Assembly (NCBI RefSeq): GCF_009707385.1
Contig: NZ_CP046115.1
Coordinates: 868,001 to 932,000, forward strand
Direction of reading: 5' to 3'
Length of the DNA stretch: 64,000 nt
Source: Klebsiella oxytoca
Lineage (GTDB): Bacteria; Pseudomonadota; Gammaproteobacteria; Enterobacterales; Enterobacteriaceae
This document shows, piece after piece, positions 31,197 through 39,017 of this stretch. A program made the position numbers and the translations under genes. The notes beneath the pieces are model-generated. The model was not told the origin of the DNA, ran no database searches, and saw nothing but the letters and a program-made list of their open reading frames with translations. The first letter of the stretch is position 1, and each line of letters opens with the position of its first letter.

Positions 31197-32155
31197 GCGC
31201 TAATCCAATTCTGGCGGTCGGTCGCGACCTGCTGCGGGGTAAATTCGAGCGTCGTTTGCGGTTTCACAAGCGCATCAAAGCCCGCCGGAAGCGCAACCTG
31301 GGTAACCGGATACATCCAGTTGCCGGTCGGGATCGCGTTCTGGAAGCCTGGAGAAACCATAAATTTGAGGAATTTTTCCGCCAGCTCCGGCTGTTTGCTG
31401 GCTGCGGTACGGGCGGCAACTTCAACCTGTAGATAGTGGCCTTCAGCGAAGTTTGCCGCAGCGTAGTTATCTTTCTTCTCTTCAATGATGTGGTAAGCCG
31501 GAGAAGTGGTATAGCTCAGCACCAGATCGCTTTCGCCTTTCAGGAACAGGCCATAGGCTTCGCTCCAGCCTTTGGTGACGGTGACGGTTTTTGCCGCCAG
31601 CTTCTGCCAGGCATCCGGCGCCTTATCGCCGTACACCTTTTGCATCCATAGCAGCAGGCCCAGACCCGGCGTGCTGGTGCGCGGATCTTCATAGATCACC
31701 CGCCATTTTTCCTCGCTTTCAACCAGCTCTTTCAGGCTTTTCGGCGGATTCTTCAGCTTGTTTTTATCGTAAACGAAAGCGAAATAGCCGTAATCAAACG
31801 GGACGAAGGTATCGTTGTCCCAGCCGCCGGGCACGCTGACCGCGCTGGCCGGAACGCCGCTTTTGGCGAACAGTTTGCTTTGCGAGGCGGCTTCCAGCAG
31901 GTTGTTATCCAGGCCAAGCACCACATCCGCTTTGCTGTTTTTGCCCTCCATCCGCAGCCGGTTGAGCAGCGAGACGCCATCTTCGAGCGCCACGAACTTC
32001 AGTTCGCAGCCGCAGTCAGCTTCAAAGGCTTTTTTAACCGCGGGACCAGGGCCCCAGTCGGCGGAGAACGAGTCGTAGGTATAAACGGTGAGCAGCGGTT
32101 TGGCAAAAACGGGCGCGGCGGCCAGCGCCAGCAGCGGGAGTAATTTTTTCAACAC
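31172..32155 (-). CDS. thiB: ThiB, periplasmic thiamin-binding protein
   Basis: This 327-residue substrate-binding protein for thiamin and its phosphates is exported by a signal peptide at residues 1-18 (cleavage after PVFA). The mature protein starts KPLLTVYTYDSF and matches E. coli ThiB throughout, including TWxDPRTSTPGLGLL-type substrate loops. The start codon is GTG at 32155 with GAGGT five bases upstream; the next codon TTG is an alternative. Expression is expected to be repressed by TPP through the riboswitch upstream. Confidence 0.96.
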   Translation of the reverse strand: MLKKLLPLLALAAAPVFAKPLLTVYTYDSFSADWGPGPAVKKAFEADCGCELKFVALEDGVSLLNRLRMEGKNSKADVVLGLDNNLLEAASQSKLFAKSGVPASAVSVPGGWDNDTFVPFDYGYFAFVYDKNKLKNPPKSLKELVESEEKWRVIYEDPRTSTPGLGLLLWMQKVYGDKAPDAWQKLAAKTVTVTKGWSEAYGLFLKGESDLVLSYTTSPAYHIIEEKKDNYAAANFAEGHYLQVEVAARTAASKQPELAEKFLKFMVSPGFQNAIPTGNWMYPVTQVALPAGFDALVKPQTTLEFTPQQVATDRQNWISAWQRAVSR

Positions 32156-32195
32156 TTTGCACCTCAGAAAAAAGGGGTGGCAAAGGATTTTGAGT

Positions 32196-32275
32196 GGGCC
32201 CCAAATCCCTTCGCCGGCGTTATCCGGATCAGGTTCGACGGGTATTTTCTCAGCCCATACGTTTCATCCTTCAAG
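32196..32275 (-). promoter_or_regulatory. TPP riboswitch (THI element) of thiBPQ
   Basis: On the minus strand the leader has GGGCTGAGAAAATACCCG followed by ACCTGATCCGGATAACGCC and GGCGAAGGGA. These are the CUGAGA pyrimidine-sensor and ACCUGAU...GGNGNAGGGA pyrophosphate-sensor motifs of the TPP aptamer. It lies 45-115 bases before the thiB start. TPP binding is expected to shut down thiBPQ. The 5' side runs into a long palindrome. Confidence 0.9.
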
Positions 32276-32332
32276 CCGCATCTTCAAAACGCCATAGCGT
32301 TTTGTGATGCTTCTTGAATGATGGTACGTATG
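32256..32332. repeat. 77-bp palindrome with ERIC-like ends beside the TPP riboswitch
   Basis: CATACGT (32256-32262) is mirrored by ACGTATG (32326-32332). The 36-37-base arms match with few mismatches (TTCAAG, GCATC and AAAACGC blocks) down to a CATA loop at 32293-32296. The outer TTCATCCTTCAAG resembles the terminal part of ERIC elements, but the core is unrelated and the element is shorter. The 5' edge of the riboswitch aptamer overlaps it. Confidence 0.75.
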
Positions 32333-32394
32333 TTTATTAGCACCCCGTTGAGAACGGCAGTTAGTGTAATGATTTTGTCAGCTGACTGAAAGCA

Positions 32395-34050
32395 TTACGG
32401 CTCTGGCGGCGCGAACCACGCGGATTTAAAGTCAAACCAGCCAAGAGTGTTCATGCGTACGCCGCGCATGCTGCGCTGTCCCTGGATCATTAGCCAGTGG
32501 TGAATCAGTGGAACAATCGTTTGATTGGTCAGCAGCTGTTGGCTCCATGTCGCTGGATTAAGCTCTCCCGCACGCCACCGGCTGGCATCCTGTTCCCAGT
32601 CGATGGGAATACAGTTGCGAACCAGCGGGACTTCATATAGCCAGGCAAACAGGGAGAAATCGATCGGCAGCGTAAAGTTAGCGCTGTTGAGCCAGACGTC
32701 GCTGACCGCTTCGCCGCGGTGCCACTCCTGATACTCCAGCTCCTGTATTTCCAGTTTGACCTGATGCTCGGCAAGCAGCTTCGCCATGATCCCGCCGAGC
32801 ACGCGGTGCTCAACGTGGTCCTGATAGTAGGTCAGCGTGACCGTCTCCAGACCCGGCGGTTTTTCACAAGCGTGGCTGCGTGCATGGTGCCAGCGGGGTA
32901 GCAGGCCATAGGCCGGGAACCAGTTGTCCTGATAGTGATCGCCTGCGTGATAGAGCAGTCTGGCGGGCTGGAACAGATAGCTTAACCACTGGCGTACCGC
33001 CGCGTTCGCGCCGAGCGGGCTGCGGGCGTCGAACAGCAGATAATAACAACCCTCTTCCAGGCGGCTTTCCACCGCTTTCTCGCTTTGCGTGGTGCCCTGT
33101 AACGTTAAGCCGCCGTTAGGTTCTTCGCTGATTTCCGGCAGCACCCAGACGTTTACTTCATCGATCAGCGCCCGATAGCCGAAATAGTCGTCGAAAGCAC
33201 GAATTTTGAGCTGATTCTGGTTATTGCGCACAACCGAATAGGGGCCCGTGCCAACGGGGATACTGGAGTAGTTCTCCATCGACCGCCATTCGTGCGGCAG
33301 GATCATGGCCGGGACCTGGCTTAATAGCCAGGGCAGCCAGCGGTCGGGTTGACTGAGATGGATATCGAGGGTCCACGCGGTAGGGGAGTCGATACGCTCA
33401 ATATGGGAAAACAGCGGCAGCGCGTTGCTGCGCTGCAGGGAGCTGATGACATCCGCCATTTCCAGCTCCCGGCCATGATGAAAATGAATACCTGGACGCA
33501 GAAAAAAACGCCAGTGGGTTGGGGTGATCTGCTGCCAATGGTGAGCAATATCGGCTTCCAGTTCCCCATTTTCCTCATTTACCCGCGTCAACGCGCTAAA
33601 AATCTGTCGGGCGATATGCGTTTCCGAGCGGCGAAGCGCGCTGCCGGGCAGCAGATTTTTCATTGGCCGATAGTAGAGCACGCGCAGGATATGCCGCCCC
33701 TGACGAAAGCTGCGGCCTAAATGGGAAACCAGCATTTGCCTGACGGCGGCTTTATCGCCAACCAGCTGTACCAGCTGATCGATTCGGTCCTGTTCCAGCA
33801 AATCTTCCGCTCGCTGCTGTTGCAGCGCGAGACCGGTATAGAGAAAAGAGAGGCGTGAGCGTTTGCCACGTCCCGCCTCCGCCTCCCAGGTGAGCCAGCC
33901 GCGTTCTTCCATCATGTTCAATAAGGTACGCATATGGCGGCGCGAACAGCTCAGCATATGTGCCAGCTCGTTAAGCGTTGTCTCCTGAGACTTGCCGTCG
34001 CAGCACTGCCACAGGCGAATGAACTGCTGTTGTAAACGACCGGAAGGCAT
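32395..34050 (-). CDS. sgrR: SgrR, transcriptional activator of sgrS
   Basis: This 551-residue regulator has an N-terminal winged-helix DNA-binding domain (about 1-115, [17 protein letters not shown] as the recognition region) fused to a periplasmic-binding-protein-like domain of the SBP_bac_5 class (about 160-500). It is thought to sense sugar-phosphate stress metabolites. It activates the divergent sgrS gene during glucose-phosphate stress and represses itself. Length equals the E. coli protein. The sgrS start lies about 70 bp away. Confidence 0.96.
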   Translation of the reverse strand: MPSGRLQQQFIRLWQCCDGKSQETTLNELAHMLSCSRRHMRTLLNMMEERGWLTWEAEAGRGKRSRLSFLYTGLALQQQRAEDLLEQDRIDQLVQLVGDKAAVRQMLVSHLGRSFRQGRHILRVLYYRPMKNLLPGSALRRSETHIARQIFSALTRVNEENGELEADIAHHWQQITPTHWRFFLRPGIHFHHGRELEMADVISSLQRSNALPLFSHIERIDSPTAWTLDIHLSQPDRWLPWLLSQVPAMILPHEWRSMENYSSIPVGTGPYSVVRNNQNQLKIRAFDDYFGYRALIDEVNVWVLPEISEEPNGGLTLQGTTQSEKAVESRLEEGCYYLLFDARSPLGANAAVRQWLSYLFQPARLLYHAGDHYQDNWFPAYGLLPRWHHARSHACEKPPGLETVTLTYYQDHVEHRVLGGIMAKLLAEHQVKLEIQELEYQEWHRGEAVSDVWLNSANFTLPIDFSLFAWLYEVPLVRNCIPIDWEQDASRWRAGELNPATWSQQLLTNQTIVPLIHHWLMIQGQRSMRGVRMNTLGWFDFKSAWFAPPEP

Positions 34051-34137
34051 AAAAGGGGAACTCCTGATAAAAACTCAGCAATTTATTACTCCCTATATTA
34101 AGTCAATAATCAACGTCGATGAAGCGAGGAGGTGAAT

Positions 34138-34290
34138 ATGATGAGGTCAACCATTAAACAGTTCTATCAAGGCTACTTTTCTGCGACGCAGGATGCGTCC
34201 TGGCTGGCCCGCCTGATGGCAGGAAGACGGCAGGAAATTCTCGGAGAGCTGATGCAGTGGGGAGTTACGTCGCAGACCTCTGATCATTGA
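34138..34290 (+). CDS. sgrT: SgrT, small glucose-transport inhibitor encoded within SgrS
   Basis: This 50-residue peptide (49 if the second of two tandem ATGs is used) lies in the 5' half of sgrS. AGGAGG at 34127-34132 is five bases from ATG 34138 and eight from ATG 34141, so the second is better spaced. Conserved features against E. coli SgrT are the start block KQFYQGYFSAT and the late LMQW; the middle and the C-terminal tail differ. In E. coli SgrT blocks glucose uptake by acting on the EIICB-Glc transporter PtsG. It is complete and upstream of the ERIC. Confidence 0.88.
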   Translation: MMRSTIKQFYQGYFSATQDASWLARLMAGRRQEILGELMQWGVTSQTSDH

Positions 34291-34324
34291 CTTGCAGACA
34301 TCATGTGTGACTGAGTATTGGTGT

Positions 34325-34451
34325 TATACTCGTCGTCTTTCAAGCTGCAGGTGCGTTGGCTGCGCCCGCTCGCCCAGGTCACATAGCTATCTATGTTCCC
34401 AGGGACCTACGTCCTGGCCGCCTGCCCGCAACTCGAAACCTATTGAGTATA
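34325..34451. repeat. Full-length 127-bp ERIC element inside sgrS
   Basis: The element runs from TATACTC (34325-34331) to GAGTATA (34445-34451), exactly 127 bp, the classic ERIC length. Internal landmarks match ERIC: CTTTCAAGCTGCAGG, GTTGGCTGCGCCCGCTCGCC and, at the far end, CCCGCAACTCGAAA. The whole is an imperfect palindrome, inserted at a TA in the sgrS 3' region. Confidence 0.93.
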
Positions 34452-34518
34452 GAATCACCCGCCAGCAGAATACTTCTGCTGGCTTTTTTCGTTTGCTTCG
34501 CGTGCTTAAGGATATTTC

Positions 34519-35703
34519 ATGCTGTGGTTAATGACGATGGGGCGTCGTCTCAACGGCGTTTACGCCGCTTTTATGCTGGTCGCTTTCATGATGGGAATCG
34601 CTGGCGCGCTGCAGGCGCCAACGCTCAGCTTATTTCTCAGCCGCGAAGTAGGGGCGCAGCCGTTCTGGGTGGGCCTGTTTTATACGGTTAACGCGATTGC
34701 CGGTATCCTGGTCAGCCTGGCGCTGGCTAAACGCTCCGATAGCCGGGGCGATCGTCGTCGGCTGATTATGTTTTGCTGCCTGATGGCGGTGGGAAATGCG
34801 CTGCTGTTTGCTTTTAATCGTCACTACCTGACGCTGATTACCTGCGGAGTGATGCTGGCTTCCGTAGCGAATGCCGCGATGCCGCAGCTATTTGCCCTGG
34901 CGCGGGAATATGCCGATAGCTCGGCGCGTGAAGTAGTGATGTTCAGTTCGATAATGCGTGCGCAGCTTTCTCTGGCGTGGGTGATTGGCCCGCCGCTGGC
35001 TTTTATGCTGGCGCTGAACTACGGCTTCACCACGATGTTTTCGATTGCTGCCGGGATCTTTGTGATTAGTCTGGTGCTGATCGCTTTTAAGCTACCTTCT
35101 GTCGCCCGCGTGGAGCAGCCTTCGGAAGGAGATGACGTTCTGGTACAGGCCGGGGGATGGCACGATAAAAACGTACGGACGCTGTTTATCGCCTCCACCC
35201 TGATGTGGACCTGTAACACTATGTATATTATTGATATGCCTTTGTGGATCAGTAGCGATCTTGGTCTGCCCGATAGCCTCGCGGGGATATTAATGGGCAC
35301 CGCTGCCGGGCTGGAGATTCCGGCCATGATTCTGGCTGGCTACTACGTTAAGCGCTGGGGTAAGCGTAATATGATGGTGACGGCAGTGGCGGCTGGCGTG
35401 CTGTTTTATATTGGCCTGATTCTGTTTCACGACCGTATCGCGCTGCTGGTGTTACAGCTGTTTAACGCCGTATTTATCGGGATTGTTGCCGGCATAGGTA
35501 TGCTGTGGTTTCAGGATCTGATGCCCGGGCGAGCGGGAGCCGCAACCACGCTGTTTACCAATAGTATTTCCACTGGGGTGATTCTGGCTGGGGTTATTCA
35601 GGGCGCGCTGTCGCAAAGCTATGGGCATGCCAGCGTCTACTGGACAATTGCCGGGATTTCCCTGGTGACGCTGTTTATGACCAGCAGAGTTAAAGATATC
35701 TAA
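34519..35703 (+). CDS. setA: SetA, sugar efflux transporter
   Basis: This 394-residue major facilitator with about twelve spans matches E. coli SetA closely, including the first span block FMMGIAGALQAPTLSLFLSR and MLWFQDLMPGRAGAATT near the C terminus. SetA exports glucosides, lactose and some glucose analogues, and is a positive target of the SgrS stress response through its position downstream. It begins 29 bp after the SgrS terminator T-run, so some readthrough from sgrS is possible. Confidence 0.96.
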   Translation: MLWLMTMGRRLNGVYAAFMLVAFMMGIAGALQAPTLSLFLSREVGAQPFWVGLFYTVNAIAGILVSLALAKRSDSRGDRRRLIMFCCLMAVGNALLFAFNRHYLTLITCGVMLASVANAAMPQLFALAREYADSSAREVVMFSSIMRAQLSLAWVIGPPLAFMLALNYGFTTMFSIAAGIFVISLVLIAFKLPSVARVEQPSEGDDVLVQAGGWHDKNVRTLFIASTLMWTCNTMYIIDMPLWISSDLGLPDSLAGILMGTAAGLEIPAMILAGYYVKRWGKRNMMVTAVAAGVLFYIGLILFHDRIALLVLQLFNAVFIGIVAGIGMLWFQDLMPGRAGAATTLFTNSISTGVILAGVIQGALSQSYGHASVYWTIAGISLVTLFMTSRVKDI

Positions 35704-35712
35704 ATGTTTTTA

Positions 35713-35737
35713 CTGCCCCGACGTTTCGTTGGGGCAG
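35713..35737. terminator. Hairpin between convergent setA and MFS gene
   Basis: CTGCCCC (35713-35719) and GGGGCAG (35731-35737) pair, with ACG/CGT inside. Neither strand has a clear T-run after the stem, so termination is suggested mainly by the tail-to-tail position. Confidence 0.45.
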
Positions 35738-35750
35738 CGTTAGTTGCGGG

Positions 35751-37061
35751 TTATTTCAATTCAATCCTTTTAATATCGCCGATAATAAAGATGTAGGCGA
35801 TGACGCCAATCAGAGCGGTTAAACCGATATAAATCAGCGCGTAGAAAAAATTACCGGTCATGGATATGATGACCCCAATAATTAACGGGGTAATGATTGA
35901 CGCCATATTGGCGCAGAAGTTGAAAATCCCCCCGGTGAGTCCGCCCATGTTTTTAGGTGCAATGTCTGAAATAAGCGTCCAGCCGAGACCAACCATACCC
36001 TGGCCAAAAAATGCAATCGACATGATAATAATCACCGCAGTGTTGCTATCCACCCAGTTAGCAATAATGATGCAGCTTGAAAGCAGTAACCCGGAAATAA
36101 TCGGGAGCTTTCTGCTGATATTAACGGAACTGGTTTTCTTTAATATTTTATCAGAAGCCCAGCCGCCGAAAAAAATACCGATAGCCGCGGCCAGGAAGGG
36201 CCAGGATGCGAAGAATCCCACGTGTAGCCACGGTAAATGGCGCTCGTTGGCCAGGTAAGTAGGGAACCATGTCAGAAAGAAAACCAGCGTTGTATTACCG
36301 GCAAACTGCCCAAGACTGGCGCCAATAATTTGTCTGCAGCACAATAAACGTTTTGCATCGGGCCAGTTAAATGGGATGTTTTCATCTGCTTTAGCCGTAT
36401 TTTCTACGCCGATATATTCCAGCTCTGCTTTATTTGCTGTTTTTGATTCGTGTGGTTCATGATAAAACTTCCACCACACAAAAGTAAACGCAATACCTAA
36501 TCCTCCGGTGAGGAAAAATAGCGTTCTCCAGCCATGATGCTCCAGGATTAAAAAAAGAAGAGGAGAAAAAGCGGCCAGCCCGATATATTCGCCAACGGTA
36601 TAAGTTGCCGTGGCTCTGGCTCGTTCATGCTGGGGAAACCATTTACTGACTACCCGGCTATTCACCGGGAAGCAGGGGGCTTCGCTGATCCCTAAGCCTA
36701 ATCGAAGAAGCAGCAAAGATTTTAAGCCCACGGAAAAGCTTTGTAATAATGTAAAGGTTGACCAGAAGAAAATAGATAGAGCGTAGGTGATTTTATTACC
36801 GAAGCGATCTAAAAACATCCCTCCGGGAATTTGTGCCAGCGCATAGGTCCAGGCAAAAGCAGAAAACACGATCCCCATCATGGCAGGGTCAATATGTATT
36901 TCACTCGTTAATTTGGGAGCCACAACGCCTAAAATGGTACGATCGAGATAATTTATCATCGTACCTATCGATAGTAACATTAAAATTACAATTCGCGTTC
37001 TGGTCCGTTTTTGCGTGGCCGACGGCAAAATCGTCCTTTCCTGAGCATCAATCGTCCTCAT
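35751..37061 (-). CDS. MFS transporter, anion:cation symporter (ACS) type
   Basis: This 436-residue transporter has about twelve spans and the ACS-family start INYLDRTILGVVAP near residue 37, as in hexuronate, glucarate and galactonate permeases. The substrate is probably an organic acid anion but is not identifiable. ATG 37061 follows AAAGGAAA. It is divergent from a LysR regulator and next to a quinate/shikimate-type operon, so a hydroaromatic acid is a reasonable guess only. The coding sequence is visibly AT-richer than the flanking setA and leu genes, consistent with acquisition. E. coli has setA directly next to leuD here. Confidence 0.82.
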   Translation of the reverse strand: MRTIDAQERTILPSATQKRTRTRIVILMLLSIGTMINYLDRTILGVVAPKLTSEIHIDPAMMGIVFSAFAWTYALAQIPGGMFLDRFGNKITYALSIFFWSTFTLLQSFSVGLKSLLLLRLGLGISEAPCFPVNSRVVSKWFPQHERARATATYTVGEYIGLAAFSPLLFLILEHHGWRTLFFLTGGLGIAFTFVWWKFYHEPHESKTANKAELEYIGVENTAKADENIPFNWPDAKRLLCCRQIIGASLGQFAGNTTLVFFLTWFPTYLANERHLPWLHVGFFASWPFLAAAIGIFFGGWASDKILKKTSSVNISRKLPIISGLLLSSCIIIANWVDSNTAVIIIMSIAFFGQGMVGLGWTLISDIAPKNMGGLTGGIFNFCANMASIITPLIIGVIISMTGNFFYALIYIGLTALIGVIAYIFIIGDIKRIELK

Positions 37062-37293
37062 AATGATTTCCTTTAAAGTTTAAAATATTTTTGCATGTAT
37101 TTATGCATGCAGAAATACTCTATCCAGGTATTGACTCTATTGATGATTAGTAATGCTTTTTTACGTACGGTATAAACGGGTAAAAACAATATTTGATTTG
37201 ACTCGAATATTTCTCCTTTCCGGCTCATCATAGATAGCTTGTATGGTATATTAGCTTCATTAGTTTTATTCTTATATTATACGAGCAAAAATA
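37062..37293. promoter_or_regulatory. Divergent promoter region, MFS / LysR
   Basis: This AT-rich 232-bp region contains an inverted repeat TGCATG (37092-37097) / CATGCA (37106-37111) close to the MFS start, plus several A/T-rich hexamers usable as -10 boxes on either strand. LysR regulators usually bind such divergent regions, but I cannot define the operator. Confidence 0.4.
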
Positions 37294-38190
37294 ATGAACC
37301 TAAAGCAACTTTATTATTTTAAGCGACTGGCAGAAACTGAGCATTACACTGAAGCAGCCTCCAGCCTTTTTATCACCCAGCCCTCCCTGAGCCATGCTAT
37401 ATCTGAGCTGGAGAAAGAGCTCGGCGTGGCACTGTTTGCCAGGAAAGGTCGCAACGTTAAGATTACGCAGAACGGTAAGCGCTTCCTGCCCTATGTGGAA
37501 GATGCGCTGGCCTCATTAGAAAACGGCCGCATGACGTTGCAAAAGAATAGCGCAGAGAATAAGGAGAATATTCGCATTGCGTTTATTTATACTATGGGCG
37601 AGTATGTTGTACCGCAGTTAATTAATAAATATTCGCTTTCACCTTCTCGTCACAATGTGACATTCTCTTTTACTCAGGGAACATCGTTAACGCTTTTGCA
37701 GGAGCTGAAGGCCGGGAAAAGCGATCTGGCTATTTGTTCCTACATTGCAGATGAATCAGATATCGACTTCATTCCTATTATTCAGCAAGAACTGGTAGTA
37801 GTGACGGCGAAAGATCATCCCCTGGCCCGGCTTTATGAAAATGAAGTCGACCTGGTGGAGACTATTCACTACCCCTATATCTATTTTTCAGAAAATAGCG
37901 GACTTCGCCCTTTTATTGATAACGTATTTATGCAGCAAAAGCTGGTGCCGGATATAGCCTGCTACGTTGATGAGGATACGGCGATGGCGGGGCTGGTCAG
38001 TATTGATTATGGGATTGCGATCATGCCGCGAATTTCCGCACTCTCGTATTACAACGTGCATATTATGACGATAAAAAATGCAATTCCTCCGCGTTATATC
38101 TATCTGGCAACAATGAAAGAGCGGGTGCTTTCTCCAGCTATTCAGTCGTTTAAAGATGTCATTATTAATGACAGCCAAAAAATCAGGTAA
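37294..38190 (+). CDS. LysR-family transcriptional regulator
   Basis: This 298-residue protein has an N-terminal winged helix-turn-helix (about 1-60, with TEAASSLFITQPSLSHAISELEKELG) and a two-lobed periplasmic-binding-like effector domain (about 90-290). It is not one of the E. coli core regulators I can name. It is divergent from the ACS transporter gene and convergent with the aroD-like end of the four-gene operon, so it likely controls one or both in response to their substrate. Like the MFS gene, it is AT-richer than core neighbours. Confidence 0.85.
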   Translation: MNLKQLYYFKRLAETEHYTEAASSLFITQPSLSHAISELEKELGVALFARKGRNVKITQNGKRFLPYVEDALASLENGRMTLQKNSAENKENIRIAFIYTMGEYVVPQLINKYSLSPSRHNVTFSFTQGTSLTLLQELKAGKSDLAICSYIADESDIDFIPIIQQELVVVTAKDHPLARLYENEVDLVETIHYPYIYFSENSGLRPFIDNVFMQQKLVPDIACYVDEDTAMAGLVSIDYGIAIMPRISALSYYNVHIMTIKNAIPPRYIYLATMKERVLSPAIQSFKDVIINDSQKIR

Positions 38191-38196
38191 CAAGAT

Positions 38197-38218
38197 GCCC
38201 GGAGGGTGACCTCCGGGC
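38197..38218. terminator. Convergent terminator, LysR / dehydroquinase
   Basis: GCCCGGAGG (38197-38205) pairs perfectly with CCTCCGGGC (38210-38218) around a GTGA tetraloop. Short T-containing tails follow on both strands. It lies in the 38 bp between two convergent stop codons. Confidence 0.65.
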
Positions 38219-38228
38219 GTCGGTTTCA

Positions 38229-38984
38229 TCAGGAAAGAATATCCATTAGCTCACGCAGTTGGGTAATAGCAATTTGTCCTGGCGCTGAAGCCTGTCCCAC
38301 GGTACCGAAGGTCATTGCTGAACCGAACAAACGGCCGGTGACCCGGCTAACTCCGCCGGATTTACCCATCGACATGGTAATTAATGGGCGAGTGGCGTAC
38401 TTCTCTTTCATGGTCAGGGTTGCCGAGAGCAGAGTCAGTACATCCTGCGGCGACTGCGGCATAACCGCGATCTTCGGCAAGTCAGCGCCAAGATCCTGCA
38501 TGCGGCGCAGACGGTAGATGATATCTTCCTGAGCCGGGGTTTTATGGAAATCGTGATTGCTCATGATAACTTTGACGCCCGCAGCGTGGGCATCGTTCAC
38601 CAGCGAACGGATCTGCGCTTCATCGTTGAACAGCTCGATATCAATCACATCCGCGAGACCGCTAACGGCCGCCTGGCGATTCAGCTCAAAGTAAGCTTCA
38701 TCGCTGATTTCCGTTTCGCCACCCTCTTTTTTGCTGCGGAAGGTGAACAGCAGCGGGATATCTTTCAGCAGCTGACGAATTTCAGCCAGCGCCAGCAGAA
38801 CCTGCTCGATCTCTCTGACCTGGGTGAAGTGATCCACGCGCCATTCGATAATATCAGCTCCGGCGGTGGCCAGCGCACGCGCGTTAGTCTGTAGCTCGGC
38901 AAGCGTTTTGCCGATCAGCGGCACGCAAATCAACGTTTCCCCTTCCTGGAAGGTGATGTTTTTTACTGTTACTGCTTTAGTCAT
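38229..38984 (-). CDS. aroD: Type I 3-dehydroquinate dehydratase, accessory copy
   Basis: This class I dehydroquinase interconverts 3-dehydroquinate and 3-dehydroshikimate through a Schiff base. The active-site residues of the S. Typhi enzyme are conserved: Glu in RSKKEGGE, His in MSNHDFHKTP and the Schiff-base Lys in LPKIAVMP. Three in-frame ATGs compete (39011, 38996, 38984). I chose 38984 because it aligns with the E. coli start and has GGA seven bases upstream; it gives 251 residues. Being last in an operon with a transporter and a YdiB-like enzyme, it looks catabolic rather than the housekeeping aroD, so the symbol names the family. Confidence 0.85.
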   Translation of the reverse strand: MTKAVTVKNITFQEGETLICVPLIGKTLAELQTNARALATAGADIIEWRVDHFTQVREIEQVLLALAEIRQLLKDIPLLFTFRSKKEGGETEISDEAYFELNRQAAVSGLADVIDIELFNDEAQIRSLVNDAHAAGVKVIMSNHDFHKTPAQEDIIYRLRRMQDLGADLPKIAVMPQSPQDVLTLLSATLTMKEKYATRPLITMSMGKSGGVSRVTGRLFGSAMTFGTVGQASAPGQIAITQLRELMDILS

Positions 38985-39017
38985 GTTGGTATCCATTATT
39001 CTTTTTGTCATTGACCA

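Larger units (their letters stand above)
34118..34489 (+). ncRNA. sgrS: SgrS sugar-phosphate-stress sRNA, interrupted by an ERIC
   Basis: The 5' end aligns with the E. coli GATGAAGC start, with an AATAAT -10-like box at 34105-34110. The pairing seed GTGTGACTGAGTATTGGTG (34305-34323), which targets ptsG mRNA, is intact. The terminator GCCAGCAG/CTGCTGGC (34461-34483) with six Ts matches the E. coli 3' end. Between seed and terminator a 127-bp ERIC (34325-34451) occupies the loop of the small GGTG/CACC hairpin preceding the terminator. Predicted length is about 372 nt, against 227 nt in E. coli and about 245 without the insert. It encodes SgrT. Exact ends are inferred. Confidence 0.88.

Noticed and set aside
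34356..34691. A 111-codon frame running from the ERIC into setA
   Set aside because: It crosses the SgrS terminator and overlaps setA out of frame; no protein similarity.
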